A DNA stretch of 64,000 bases from Petunia secreta (GCA_029990175.1 JARKIP010000033.1:23171001-23235000); one strand, 5' to 3'; positions 1-12,277 are shown, counted from the first letter of the stretch. The notes: generated from the sequence alone by a model not told the origin. Made by a program: numbers and translations.

Positions 1-1875
1 TGAAGTATAGCAATGAAGCTGGAAATCTGAAACATGAACTAAAAATGATCTGAATATAAGCTGAAGTCTAACCGAATCTGAAACTGAAGACTGAGCTGAA
101 CTATATTGATAAATGCCTGTAATATGACTAATAATCGGTAACTAGAGAGTGGAACTAATAATTTTCAACTGATACCGACACTAAGAACTGGTGGTTGATA
201 ACTAAGAACTGATAACTAGTACTGAGCTTAAATGGAACCATTATCTGAACTAGGACATGTCTGGTGTTATGGGTTGTATCCCCCCAAATCAAGTAACTGA
301 ACATCTGAACCAGCCTCATGTATAGTCCTGCGGTGTATACTGTGGCTATATACGCGTATATAACAAACCTGGCAGGTGTTATGGGCCATGTTCCCTCCAG
401 CCAGTAATATCTAGTCTCTCTGGTCAGTGTGCGTGAATGACATCCGATCAGACTAGGTGTTTCAACTCCCACCTGAACTAGAGGGGTTGTGTACCCCAGA
501 CGGGTAGCATCACACGTGACCGGACTGTGTGTCAAATGTCCAGCCTCTTTGGGGAACTCCAAATCACACATAATATGATCACAAAATAAACAAAAGCATG
601 TATGAGGCATAACACATGTAGAAACAACAGATATGGACTCAAAGGAATGATAAGAAAATCCTAGATGAAATTATAACACAACCTAGTACTCAAAATTTGT
701 CCAATTCTTTGGATTTCTATAAAAATTTTGGCAGAGTTTTCCCTAAAACTGGATGATCCGCCAAAACAGAACCAGCGCTATAATATACACAGGAATGAGT
801 ACCCGAATAAACTTATAACCTAAACAACTTAAATGGATAACAAAATGAGATGATCGGACGACATAACAAATTCGCAGACAGAATCTATTTTTAAGGTTCC
901 AGGGAATCATAAATAATCTCAATACCAATTTTTTACAAAGAATTATGATCAAACTGCTAACAACTGTCCGAAGTTTAAAACAATTTTCCAGATTTTGGAA
1001 CATTTCGTCTTGCTGTTTTGGACATCTTTCACCTTGGGTTTTTGTACCAAATTAAGCATATACAAGGCTACCTTGATGCCATACAAGTTTCACAAAAGAA
1101 ACAAAAAATTTAGAACTAAGAAAAGCTTCAAAAGCTACAAGATACATGCCTTGCTAAAAGAAAGGTTAAGCCTTACATACCTTTGATGTTTTTGCTTCTA
1201 AAACTTGTTTCCCTTGTATTCCAAGCCATCCAAAGCTTAAACAAGATATAACACATCGTTTAGGAACTTTTCTTAGCCATGGAGTAATTCTTAAACTCAA
1301 GCTATAGACGAAATTAAAGGTAGCACAATGTTACCTTAGCTGCGTAGAGCGTTTTGACGCAATTCGTCTTTAATTTCGAGTTAAAATTGGCTTTCTTCCT
1401 TTAAAATCATAAAATTAGTTAAACACGCAAGAAACCACTGTTTCTATCATGGGGTTTCTGGAAATGATGAGAAAGAGATGAATTTCTCTTTTATAATAAT
1501 AATATTTTACTTATAGTCCTCTTTTACACTTATGTCACTTCTTCTGGCCTAACTTCTGATGCTCATATCTTTTTATCCAGACATTGTATGAAAAAACGGT
1601 CAAAAGCATCGGAAACGATACTCCAAGACCTTCAATTTCTATATGATATGTCCCCAAAATTTGTCATATAACACACAGAATTAATTTCTCAAAAAGCTTC
1701 GTTACAAGGCAATTCCTTAGACGGTTTTTCCGCAACTTAAATCCGATTTTTTCCAAACTTTATATTCAATATATAAACATCATATATGGTCATATTATGA
1801 CTTTAAACTTACTTAAACCATTCTTAACATGTCATTAAAATGATATACATCACTTTCGACATACGAAGTGTAATA
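1..1875 (-). repeat. 3' LTR of minus-strand Tekay-type chromovirus, runs off the window
   Basis: Non-coding stretch directly downstream (minus sense) of a chromodomain integrase and a polypurine tract, which is where the 3' LTR of a Ty3/gypsy element lies. It begins on the minus strand with TATTACAC, probably a decayed TGTTACAC. The far end is outside the window, so the LTR is at least about 1.9 kb. The last 600 bases are rich in CTGAA and ACTGA-like words. Small ORFs here (155-610, 743-1003) have no recognisable content and I do not call them. No 5' partner LTR exists in the window. Confidence 0.75.
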
Positions 1876-1876
1876 A

Positions 1877-1890
1877 TCTCCCCCCCCCCT
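1877..1890 (-). other. Polypurine tract of the Tekay-type element
   Basis: On the minus strand a run of ten G flanked by A lies between the integrase/chromodomain remnant and the start of the LTR. This is the expected position and composition of the plus-strand primer for reverse transcription, and it fixes the LTR boundary at about 1875. Confidence 0.75.
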
Positions 1891-1954
1891 AGGAACATTC
1901 GTCCTCGAATGTTAAATGAAGTATGTAGAAGCATTAAGCAAGGATCTGTTATAT

Positions 1955-2562
1955 ACCTAAAGTAGTGAAGAGATGTGGATACTTGGGTCTCATATCTTCC
2001 TCAGCTTCCCATGTCATTTCTTCTACGTTATTGCTTCGTCATAGCACCTTAACTGAAGGAATGTCTGTCGTCCTTAGTCGATGAATCTGCCTATCTAAAA
2101 TTGCAACTGGCACTCTTCATAAGTCAACTGCTCTGTGATCTGTACATTCTCTACTGGTACAACTCTAGAGGGATCTCCGACACATTTTCTGAGCATGGAA
2201 AAATGAAATACTGGATGTACCTCATGAAGGTCTGTTGGAAGGGCTAACTCGTAGGCTACATGCCAAACTTGTCTGATAATCTGATATGGACCTATGAATC
2301 TAGGGCTATTCTTGCCCTTCTTTCCGAATCTCATAATGCCTTTCATAGGTGATACTTTCAGGAATACCCAATCTCCAATCTGAAATTCTAAATCTCGACG
2401 TCGGTTATCTGCATAGGACTTCTGTCTGCTCTGTGCTGCTAATAATCTTTCCCTGATCAACTTGACTTTATCAACTGCTTGTTGGATTATATCTGGACCT
2501 ATCAATTGAGACTCGCCAACCTCGAACCATCCTATAAAAGACCTGTATTTGCGCCCATACAA
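1955..2562 (-). pseudogene. pol: Integrase C-terminus plus chromodomain, chromovirus
   Basis: Minus-strand frame starting near 2562 encodes the end of a Ty3/gypsy integrase, with the FIGPYQI version of the GPY/F module and the HPVFHFSMLRK segment that precedes a chromodomain. The chromodomain itself follows in another frame: a one-base loss near 2112-2116 shifts the frame, and a tryptophan codon is now TGA at 2039-2041. Residues such as VEEMTWEAEEDM are still readable. Chromodomains of this group are thought to steer integration to methylated-histone chromatin. Both lesions disable the protein. Confidence 0.85.
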
Positions 2563-2607
2563 AGCTTTATATGGTGCGATATGTATGCTAGAATGATAGC
2601 TATTGTT

Positions 2608-3371
2608 TTATGCAAACTCTATCAACGATAGATGTTCACTCCAGCTGCCTCCAAAATCTAACACACAAGCTCTAAGCATATCTTCTAACGTCTGAATGGT
2701 CCGCTCTGCCTGTCCATTTGTCTGGGGATGAAATGTTGTACTCAGATTCATCTGTGTCCCTAAACCTGTCTGGAATGATCGCCAGTAATTAGCTATAAAC
2801 TGTGCGCCCCTGTCTGAAATGATAGATACTGGAATACCCTGTAGGCGCACTATCTCTTTGATATAAAGTCTGACATAATCCTGCTCTGCGTACGGCGCAA
2901 GCCTGTAATGAAGTCCATATTCACTGCTTGCCATTTCCACGATGGAATCTCTATTTCATGCAACAAGCCACTAGGTTTTTTATGCTTGACTTTAACCTGC
3001 TGGCAGTTAGGACACTGAGCCACAAATTCTGCTATGTCATGTTTCATTCTGTCCCACCAGTAAATCAGCTCAAGATCATGGTTCATCTTAGTCGAACCTG
3101 GATGAATAGTATATCTGGAATAATGTGCATCTGTCATAATCTGTCCACGTAAATCTGCAACATCAGGAACACAAAGTCTATCTTTATACATGAGAACCCC
3201 GTCACTAGTGACCCTGTATGGTGATTTCAGTTTTCTTCTGGCTATCTGTCTGTATTCAACTAGAACTGGATCCTTATACTGGCAATGTTTTACTTCTATC
3301 ACTAGGAAAATAGTGGCTGCGTTCTGAACTGTAACTCCTGCATCTTCTAAATATATTAATCTGAATCCCAT
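2608..3371 (-). pseudogene. pol: Integrase zinc-binding and catalytic core, chromovirus
   Basis: Two overlapping minus-strand frames hold the HHCC zinc-binding region (a TIHPGSTKMNHDL stretch, then CPNCQQVK) and the catalytic core (MDFITGL, then SDRGAQF and HPQTNGQAERT with the last acidic residue). They lie in different frames, so a frameshift falls near 2850-2940, between the first and second catalytic aspartates. The order and spacing match a Ty3/gypsy integrase. The segment is about 12 percent diverged by eye from a second fragment at 18131-18480. Confidence 0.85.
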
Positions 3372-3557
3372 GCTAGCTAACTGGTGGAGTGCATGAGCTA
3401 AATCTCATTTATGTGGTTGTAAATAAGATAGAATACCCATAGACCTACGACTAAAGGCATCAGCAACAACATTCGCTTTACCCGGATGATAAAGAATGTC
3501 CACGTCGTAGTCCTTCAGCAACTCTAGCCACCACCTCTGTCGTAGGTTTAGCTCCTT

Positions 3558-3746
3558 CTACTCAAATACATACTGTAGGATCTTGTGGTATGTATAAATA
3601 TAAACATGCACACCATACAAATAATGTCTCCAAATCTTCAATGCATGAATGACTGCTGTAAGCTCCAAATCATGAGTAGGGCAGCTCTGCACGTGCTTTT
3701 TCAGCTTTCTGGAAGCATAAACAATAACTTTTCCGTGTTGCATCAA
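3558..3746 (-). pseudogene. pol: RNase H remnant of the Tekay-type element
   Basis: Short minus-strand frame with VIVYASRKLKKH followed by the THDLELTAVIHALKIWRHYLYG segment that is standard in the RNase H domain of plant Ty3/gypsy polyproteins. It lies between the RT at 3969-4668 and the integrase at 2608-3371, as expected. Stops and frame changes on both sides (3371-3558 and 3746-3969) show that the polyprotein is dead here. Confidence 0.8.
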
Positions 3747-3968
3747 TACACAACCAAGACCAATTCGAGAAGCCCTCAGATTCTTCTGGAAGTGTAAGTA
3801 CTGGAGTTGTTATCAACCTGTTCTTTAGTTCTTGGAAGTTGTGCTCACAAGAGTCTGACCACTGAAATTCGGCTACTTTCTATGTAAATTTGGTCAGTGG
3901 AGCTGCAAGGTAGTAAAACCCCTCCACGAACCTTTTGAAATAACCTACCAAGCCCAAAAACTACGTGC

Positions 3969-4668
3969 CTATGTTGATGTCGTAGGTCTGGGCCAATTCT
4001 TCACAGCCTCGATCTTTTGGCTATCTACTTTAATTCCTTCTGCTGAAACTATGTGGCCAAGAAATGCCACTAAATCTAACCAGAATTCACACTTCGAGAA
4101 CTTAGCATATAATTGTTGGTCCCAAAGAGTACCTAATACTGTGCGTAAATGCTCTACATGTTCTGAGTTAGACTTTGAATAGACGAGAATATCATCAATA
4201 AGCATTAGTTATTCCAAACGACATCACTAAAAACTCATAATGGCCATACCTTGTCCTAAATGCAGTCTTAGATATATCACATTCCCTGACTCTAACCTGA
4301 TGGTAGCCTGATCGCAAATCTATCTTCGAGAAACACTTGGCACCCTGGAGCTGGTCGAACAGGTCATCAATCCTGGGCAGAGGGTATTTGTTCTTGATTT
4401 CGACTTTATTCAGCTGTCTGTAATCTATGCATAAGCGTAGAGATCCATCTTACTTTTTCACAAATAATACCGGGGCTCCCCACGGGGAAATGATGGGTCT
4501 GATGAGGCCTTTATCTAACAAATCCTTCGGTAGATCCTTAAGTTCTTTCAGTTCTGTTGGTGTCATCCAATAGGGAGGAATGGATATGGGCTGCGTACCT
4601 AGTACTACATCAATATGGAAATCAATCTCCCGCTTTGGAGGAAGACTAGGTAACTCATCTGGAAACAC
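3969..4668 (-). pseudogene. pol: Reverse transcriptase, chromovirus, with internal deletion
   Basis: The minus-strand frame 4668-4450 gives the N-terminal fingers (ELPSLPPKREIDFHIDV, then WGAPVLFVKK), and 4205-3969 gives the palm with LIDDILVYSK, a variant of the FVDD/YIDD catalytic box, then the LGHIVSAEGI thumb segment. Between them, near 4205, the text jumps from SFGITNA straight to the catalytic box. About 50-60 bases that normally encode the intervening strand are missing. A stop also falls near 4449. Confidence 0.85.
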
Positions 4669-4855
4669 GTCAGGGAACTAAATGAGCAATATGATATAAG
4701 CAGCCTTTTGCAATTCGCTTCCTTGCCTTAAGGTAAGAAATAAACAGACACTTTGGCGATGCAGAAACATCCTGCCACTCTATAGCTAATTCTCCTAGAA
4801 AGTTAAACTGGACTGTCTTCGATCTACAGTCAATATTAGCATAACAAGAAGACAA

Positions 4856-5401
4856 CTAATCCATACCTAGAATAACATCGAAATCAACCATTTCTAGCTC
4901 AATTAAGTCAGCTGTAGTGCTATAGTCATCAATCATCACAGTGCAACCTCTATAAACACGCTTAGCTACTACTGAATCACCAACAGGAGTGGCTACCTCG
5001 AAAGGTCTAATAGCCTCTGGTACTATTTTGAATTTAATAACAACAAAGGGAGTAACATACGATAGTGTAGAACCAGGATCTATCAACACATATACATCAA
5101 GAGAATTTACTGACAGAACACCTGTGACTAGATCTGATGAAGCCTCTTGGTCCTGTCGACCAATAAGAGAATAGGTGCGGTTCTGAGGACCGTCTGCTGT
5201 AGGAGCTCCACTTCGGCCTCTACCCCGACCTGCTGGTGCCTGAGGAACTTGCACCTGAGGACGTGCTGGAGCTGAGGAAGCTACTACTGATCTGGCTGGC
5301 TGGGCTGCACCACTACCATCTCTAGTCGAGAAATCTCTCATGAAGTGGCCTACCTTGCAACAAATATAAAAAATATCAACTCCTAACTGACATGGCCCCA
5401 C
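4856..5401 (-). pseudogene. Gag zinc knuckle and aspartic protease, chromovirus
   Basis: A 181-codon minus-strand frame. Near its start is a degraded CCHC knuckle (CCKVGHFMRD, final cysteine replaced by phenylalanine), then a low-complexity Pro/Ala/Gly-rich linker, then the retropepsin active-site region VLIDPGSTLSYV, where the usual D-S/T-G is D-P-G as is common in this group, and it ends with DVILGMD. It matches the gag-protease junction of a Tekay-like element. The frame stops before the RT. Confidence 0.85.
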
Positions 5402-6389
5402 GTAGCGTCTACCGCAATCTGCGCATCTAGGATATGTCTGACTGGTCAGTACAGAAATACCATGACGTTGAAATCCTGAAGTCTGTGATGCATGACTAGC
5501 TCTCAGAGGGGGTCTATCAGATCTCGGGCCACGGGACTGTGAAAATATACTAGCTGGTGGTTATCTAACACTCTGTTGCCTACTCGCTCTAGATGTCTAT
5601 CCAAACGACCCAGAAAATCTGCCCCTCTTATGTGACACTCTATCCCTTTCGGTTCTCCGTTTCTGCTTCCTCTCCTCAAGTGATAAAGCAAACGCCTAAA
5701 TGTGTAATATGCTCATACCTGGCTGTATAGCAATAGTCATACATTCATTCACCAGGTGTCGGCCTAGTCCCACTACATACCTGTAAATTCTATCCTCCAT
5801 ACTCGCTACCACAGTAGGGGAAAAACCTTGCTAAAGAATTAAAGCGATAATTATACTCTTCTACACTCAAACTTCCCTGTCTCAAGGTCAAGAACTGATC
5901 AGCACGTGCTCTATGTGTCTCTATAGGCATATACTGACGAAGGAAGGCATCCAAGAATTCCTGCCAAATTGCCGTAGCAGCATCTAGCCCTCTAGATTGC
6001 TCCCATATCTTATACCACCCTCATGCTAGGTCATGTAATCTGAAAGTAGCTAACTATACTAAATCCGTGTCTGACACGTTCATAACCCATAACACCCTTG
6101 CTATCCTCACCAGAAAATCCTGAGGGTCCTCTCTTTTATGGGATGCAGTAAAGACTGGAGGCTCTAATCTAATAAAATCCCTGATCCTGGAACCAACATC
6201 CCCTAGGGAATCTGCACTGTGCCGTCTAGCATGTGTAACTACACCACTGGTCAATAATATGATGGCATCCCTTGCGTCCTGCCCCTGGCTATCATGCTGA
6301 GGAGCAGGGGGGCGGCGTTGAGTTATAGGCTCATAGCCCACTGATGCAATATGCTCCATGTTGTCACAGGATGCTGAGTCAAACTCCAC
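5402..6389 (-). pseudogene. gag: Gag capsid region, chromovirus, 5' end truncated
   Basis: The minus-strand frame from 6389 starts a gag-like N-terminus and reaches the conserved RLEPPVFTASHKREDPQDF segment near 6140, typical of chromovirus capsid. The rest, to the zinc knuckle, is spread over several frames with stops (for example near 6053). Just upstream of the start, at about 6400-6420, the sequence changes into a Tat-type gag of another element. The 5' LTR, primer site and leader of this chromovirus are therefore absent. Confidence 0.75.
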
Positions 6390-6420
6390 TGCAATTCCTT
6401 AGTAGCTAACGACTCTTATG

Positions 6421-7200
6421 AGTTCAGACTTTTTCCGAAGGCTACCACAACAATATTATCGGGAACCGGAGAAAGATCCATGCATTCCCGCTGGAACCTG
6501 TCAAGATAGTCTTTTCGTCATGCTGACGGATCTCGAAGATGTTCTCCATGCGTTTCTCTCGCTTGCGGGCTCCAGAATGCGCTTTGTCGAATAGATCCTG
6601 CATCTGAGTGAATGATTTGATGGAGCCCATTGACAGCTGAATGTACCAAGTGAGGGTGCCTTATGTAAGGGTTGAGCCAAACCTCTTCGCCAGAGCAGAC
6701 TGAATCTCTTCTTCAGTGATCTCATTACTTTTTACATATATGTAGTACGCAACAATATGATCATCCACGTCAATTGTTTCGTCATACTTCAAGTTATCCG
6801 GTAGATAAAATTGCTTTGGTATGCGGACCGGTGCAGCGCTTGCTTTGTACGCATGCTTGTAAAATTTTGCTCACCTATTATGGTAACTTGGGGTGGAACC
6901 CTCGGCACATTACCAATCCGGTCATGGATGGCCTTCATCTCCTTTATGAGGTCATGGATGACAGGCGCTCCCTTAAGATCTTGATTGTTGAGTGCCGATC
7001 AACCTTCAGGGGTGGCATCCGTGTTTAGCCTGCGGTTAAGGACTGATACCGGTGAATGGTTCGTAGGCGCTGGTCCTCGCAGGGATGCTGGCCTCTACGA
7101 CGATCTAGCAAACATCGCCCCTAACTTCTGAGAAATCCCCTCGACCACATTATTTGAGTTCCGATGCTGTTGTTCTGACATAGTGTTGAGGAGATTAACA
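6421..7200 (-). pseudogene. gag: Tat-lineage gag remnant (outermost host element)
   Basis: Read on the minus strand from a start codon near 7170, this is a decayed gag. The recognisable part runs from about 6830 down to 6440, with PKQFYLPDNLKYDETIDV, then a capsid helix region, then GSIKSFTQMQDLFDKAHSGA and KREKRMENIFEIRQ. The layout is that of Tat/Retand-type gag. Frame changes occur near 6500-6640. It is the gag of the element whose LTR was split by the Ogre-like insertion, because the sequence at 7250-7273 continues the LTR seen at 53130-53284. Confidence 0.65.
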
Positions 7201-7242
7201 AGAAAACCTCGGAGCGAGTCGGGTTTCGGATTTGACTGGGTG

Positions 7243-7273
7243 AAATAATGAGCAAGAGAAGTAAAGTAGTCTT
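7243..7273 (-). repeat. LTR tail of the outermost Tat element, left of the Ogre insertion
   Basis: On the minus strand, AAGACTACTTTACTT and the following bases match the U5 region of the plus-strand LTR near 57987-58016. The preceding part of this same minus-strand LTR is found 46 kb away at 53130-53284. The last five bases, GTCTT (7269-7273), recur at 53125-53129 and are the target duplication of the Ogre-like element. Confidence 0.75.
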
Positions 7274-10200
7274 TGTCATACCCGATTTTGGACTCAACTC
7301 GAGGCGAGTCGGGTTTCGGATTTGACATGGTGAACTCGTTTGAGTTTAGATGTTGGAGTCGCCACCTAATATAGTTTCTAAGGCGTATTAGGTCACCTAA
7401 TGTCTAAAGTTAAGTTAAATAGGTCTACTAGTCTATTTCAGAGATTCTATGCAGGTAAGAAGTCCAAGTGACTCGAGGAAGAAGGTGTTAGGCACTTCCT
7501 CGAGTCCCACAAAAAGTGGTTACCGTCAGAGTCTTAATTTTTGGATGTAAACAGTGTATACTAACCTGGGAGTTGATCTAACATTTTGGCTAAACACACA
7601 CAAAAATATTTCATGTTCGGCCTATAATTAAGCTTAATCGTAGCAAGGGCCTCTAACATTAAATGTCTAATCGTGAGCAACATGCCAAGAGGTGTTAACA
7701 TATAAATAGGGTTCTAACTCTAGCATGTATATATAAATTGCACATTTAAGACAAATTGCACGAGTAGTCTATTTTACAAATGGTATTCGGATTTTAGAAA
7801 AACACGAATGGGGTTTTGTTTTAAAACAAAATATCAGCCATTTAGGGTCGGTGTGACTCGTCATTAATTGTCAAGCCCTAACCTTAATGGCCTTTTTTGT
7901 GTAGGGGTCGGATTTTGGAGATATATAGCTAGAGAGGCTGTTTTTTGAAAAATGGGTTCACGGAGGCATGCAAGAGCAAATAAAGGCTGTCGCACATAGC
8001 AATACTTATATATAGGTATAGACATGCAAATATATGACCTAAATGATAGTTATATCTTTAGAAAAAAACTATTTTTAAAGTATACAAGAGACCCCAAAGC
8101 TTTATACACCCCTATACACTATTAGATAGTGTACTAATAGTGTATAGGAGCGTTTTAAGTGGTCGAAAATAGTTTAAGCACATAAAGGGCCTTTTTTGAA
8201 AATATTTTTGGGCCTGGACTATTTATGCAAAGGAGGCGCAAGTTTAATTTTTAGAAATAGTCTCATATTGCCAAGCAGAGCACATATAACCCCCTCTTTT
8301 ATCAAAAATTTCAGTAACGACACAAATTGATCATGCTTTTGATACTTTTCAAAGTGTATTGATTTCAGGGAAAGTAGAACTTTAAGCATGCTATCAGTTT
8401 TCTCGGAAGAAACAACTCAGAACCATTTCAACTTAGGCCTAAATATGATGCAATTCACACAGGGGTGAGAGAGGTGAGAGAATGGCTCCTGGGTAGCCTG
8501 TTTGGTACAACATCATTATTGTACCCCTGTTTTAAGAAGATACAGAGAGGGCACTTAACAAATATACAAGTTTTAGGGGCAGTTCCTAAGGGGAAACACA
8601 GAAAGAGAAGAGGTATTGGCCATAGGGAAAAGGCCATGTTTCTTAAAGAAGTATCCAATTTTCAAGGTTCAGGAGTATCAATAGCCAGAGGTTCCTTATT
8701 CCAAAGCCTTTAGAACCAGTTTAGGTAGTTCAGGCATTAGTCTTATTGAACCCTCAAGGTTCAATATGCAATGGAGCACAACTGCAAGAAATAGAGTTAG
8801 CAGGGGGTGAGGGAAAGGGAAAGCCTGACCCCCAAAGGAGAGGTCTATCAGGAACCAGTGCAGTCAGTACCCCCTGGTGTGTCTTTCAAATGTGCAGGTC
8901 ACTCAAAAAAAAAAAAAAAAGTAATGCATGCCAATAGTTTAGGCAGAAACAGAGGTAAGACAAGGAATCATGCTAAGGAATCAACACAGAAGCACTAAGT
9001 AAGCAGTAATGAGGTGAGGCATCATGCCTCTAACTGTATCCTGGCAAGGTTGGCATATATTTTAAATAGAGAAGCAAGGACTACCCAGAACCAAAGCACA
9101 GTGTGCATACCAGTGGTTTTAACAGAGCACAGTCATGATACAAATACATATATGCAGAAAGTAATAGGCAATCAGGGAAGAGAATGAATACCTTTAAGTA
9201 CTGTGAGTTTGAATGCAAACAGAAAAGGAGATATGCAAGAATCAGCACCCAAACTGTAAGTAAAAGCCTCCAAACAAACAAGCAAAACAGAAGAGTAGGA
9301 TGCCATAAAACCTATGCAGGTCTCTTTTTTAAGTGTATCAGTGTATTCCTGAATTTTTAATGTCCAGAAAACTTGTCCTTTTAGTAAAAAAGAAAGTAGT
9401 TTATATGGGTGAGAGGTAGGGTTTAAAATCAACGAGTAGAAATTAAAAGTGGTAAGAAAATATAGTCTTCGAAAAATATAAGGGTACAAACTTTAATCAA
9501 TCTTCCAAAAATAAAGTAATCAGCCCCCTAATCATAAGGTAAATCAGCCTTGGATTGATTTGAATACCCCTCCCCTATTCTTAACATAGTCGAGATTCAA
9601 CAATCAGTGTATAGGCACAATAATAATTCAACAAAATCCCGGAAGGACCCTAATTGACATCACATAAATCATCAGAATCAAATCCCTAATCATGTATCAA
9701 TTAAAGATTCAGTTCTAACAAACCTAAGTCTTCCTAACAAGTAAATAAATCAATAATCAGACTTTAAGCATGCAATAGGATAGGAAGATCAGTTCATAAC
9801 AAACACGAACAAAAAGAAAAAGAGGCAATTCACAATCTGCCCTAGGTTTCGAGTTTGTAGGTCATCAGGGATAATCCAGGGCACAAGTCACGATCATACT
9901 AACCTTAGGCATGTGAGACACCAAAAACTCAACTAATGGACTAAACAAAAATCAACAGTCAGGTGAATTTTCCTTTAACAGACAAAACAATCAATCATGC
10001 TTAATCACCGAAAAACTAGGCAAACTTATGTTTAATATTACAAAATTCCAAGAATCTCCAGAGGGGAAAGGGTTTATCCGATTTGAGTCGGAGCCGGGTC
10101 AATTTTGAACCGCTTCAAATTAGGGTTACAAGGAAAGCGACTCACCTTTTTCTCAACATTTATGTCATTCAAAACAAATGGAGCCCCGCTGGAGACGTTT

Positions 10201-10468
10201 CCTGGCGGTGGCTATTCAATCGACAAAGGGTTATGCTGTCCCTCGTCCAAACCCCATCAAAAGTAGATGGGTTATGTTGCGGACGACGAGGGGGATTTCG
10301 AAAACACCAGTTTCCCCAAATTTTGCCAGCTAATTTTGTCGGAAAGGCCATCGGCAGTGGTGGCGATTGGAATCGCCAAGAGAGAGAGAGAGAGAGAAAC
10401 AGTGAAAGTCTGAGCAGACGTGGGGAAATGGAGAGAGTCACGTGGGTTTTGGGGTTGTGTGGGGTAGA
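7274..10468 (-). repeat. 3' LTR of the Ogre-like element, truncated
   Basis: Aligns along its whole length with 49460-52633, including shared poly-A and poly-T islands and a (GA)n run near 10379-10399. It stops at 10468, where a chromovirus LTR begins. The remaining 491 bases of the LTR (52634-53124 in the other copy; the 5' end in minus sense) are missing on this side and do not reappear after the insertion. The several short ORFs inside (for example 8465-8713, 10083-10502) are not conserved as frames between the two LTR copies and are not called. Confidence 0.9.
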
Positions 10469-11789
10469 TGAAACGACCTTAGGTAGTCGTTTCAGAAGTT
10501 AGGGCTCCGATCGGCGTGCAGATAATTTTATAATCTTTGTAAGGTCCATTAGGACCTGTTTGTAAAATTTGGGTTAAATCAGACATCGTTTGGTATGTAT
10601 CGGAAGAAGATTTCAGTTTTTATTGTCGATAAATATTGAAAAGAGGTTTTGGAGCTCAATTTTGGCGAACGAGTTTCGATTCGAAATTCGAAAGCACCGT
10701 TAGGTTCGTATGATTATTTGTGACTTTTGTGAACTTTCGAAAGTAAATTTAGATGTTGTTCGGCTAGTTTCCGCTAAAATTCCGAAAGTTAAATAATTTG
10801 ACTTTTTCTATTTAAATTCGCATCTTGAGTTTCAGGAACCTGATTTGACATCCTCTTTCGCGAGTATGCTATATATATATTTTGTATAACTGGTATGCAA
10901 AAGTTGGAATTATTTTGAATATCGTAGGGTGCCGTTTTAATTTTTACCGTAGCAGCAAATTTGTAAAAAAATAAAAATAAAAAAATAAAAAAAAAAGATT
11001 GGAAGTTTGGCAGTGGGTCCTTAGCAAAATCTAAGGACGAGGTAACATACAGAAATAGAGGCAAAAATGGAAAATGAACAGAGGAACGAGAAATGGAGAT
11101 GACACACAAAAACAATGCCATAAAATGAGAAAAGGGGTCGGAGAAAAGTAGAATTTTTACCCTGAAACATTCAGGTAATGATCTTAATATATTATTTGAG
11201 TTTATTACGTGTGTTTGAATATATTTTAACGGTAAAACTTGAAATATTAGACATAGTTTTAATAAGTTCAATTAATAGTTTAAAGGGTCAAATAGACCCC
11301 GATAATGGAATTGATTATATATTCGTACTCAGTGAGTTAAGGGCAACATATAAATGTAATTTATTTAGGGTTTGGTTCTGTTACCTTAAACCCTGTATAT
11401 AGGCCTGCCTGCGTATTGCGTATGCGAATAGGGTATCAGGTTCCTAACCGGATTGCCCTAAGATGTGAGGAATGAAGCCTTTAGCCTAATTTGATATATT
11501 TTTCTGCTTATTGAATAGAGTGGGATTGTTTGGCAATGAAACCAAAGGACAAAGTGGTTATTGAGTGGATGTACTAACTTTGTAACAAGGTAAGTGTTTG
11601 TATCTATTTCTTTGGAGGCCCTTGGCCTCGTGGATATTGTACCACGTGTTTCTTTGGAGGCCCTTGGCCTCGTGGATAGGCGTACTCATTACACCTTAGC
11701 TTTGAATTTACATTGTATATTATATGTTATGTCCTGTTGTTGGTGTTGCATTGAGCTTATGAGCATTTCACTCTGGTTTTGAGCATTCC

Positions 11790-12112
11790 ATATACTTTTC
11801 GGTTGGCGATGAGAGTCCCGCACCGGTGAAGGGTCATTATTGCATATACTTCCCGGTTGGCGATGAGAGTCCCGCACCGGTGAAGGGTCATTATTGCATA
11901 TACTTCCCGGTAATCGATGAGAGTCCCGAGCCGGTGAAGGGTCATCATTGCATATACTTCCCGGTAATCGATGAGAGTCCTGATCCGGTGAAGGGTCATC
12001 ATTGCATATACTTCCCGGTAATCGATGAGAGTCCCGAGCCGGTAAAGGATCATTATTGCATATATCTCCTGGTAGACGATGAGAGTCCCGCGCTGGAGAT
12101 AGGTATCAGACA
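11790..12112. repeat. 54-bp minisatellite, about six units
   Basis: The word GATGAGAGTCCC starts at 11808, 11862, 11916, 11970, 12024 and 12078, exactly 54 bases apart each time. Because 54 is a multiple of three, both strands show long open frames (11757-12140 minus, 11826-12119 plus). These are by-products of the repeat and not genes. Homologous LTRs at 13815-15206 and 19093-25477 carry only one unit, so the array expanded in this LTR. Confidence 0.95.
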
Positions 12113-12277
12113 TATGTGACTGCATTGCATCGTACCGCATTCATCCCATCTCATTACACCGCATACTGACTATTGTGTGTATTGTGTTGTGTTTTATGTA
12201 TGCGGTATGTATACTATGTCGTAGACATATCTCAGTTTGCCTATATATTTTTGGCTCGTATTTTGGGCTGCGGGGAT

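Noticed and set aside
7095..7328. 77-codon minus-strand protein
   Set aside because: The frame crosses the Ogre insertion boundary at 7273/7274, so it is a chance fusion of LTR and gag sequence.
8465..8713. Host gene inside the Ogre LTR
   Set aside because: The frame is broken in the other LTR copy at about 50650-50900, and it lacks any recognisable domain.
11757..12140. Overlapping open frames on both strands as genes
   Set aside because: They come from a 54-base repeat (a multiple of three) and are made of repeated units without start or regulatory context.
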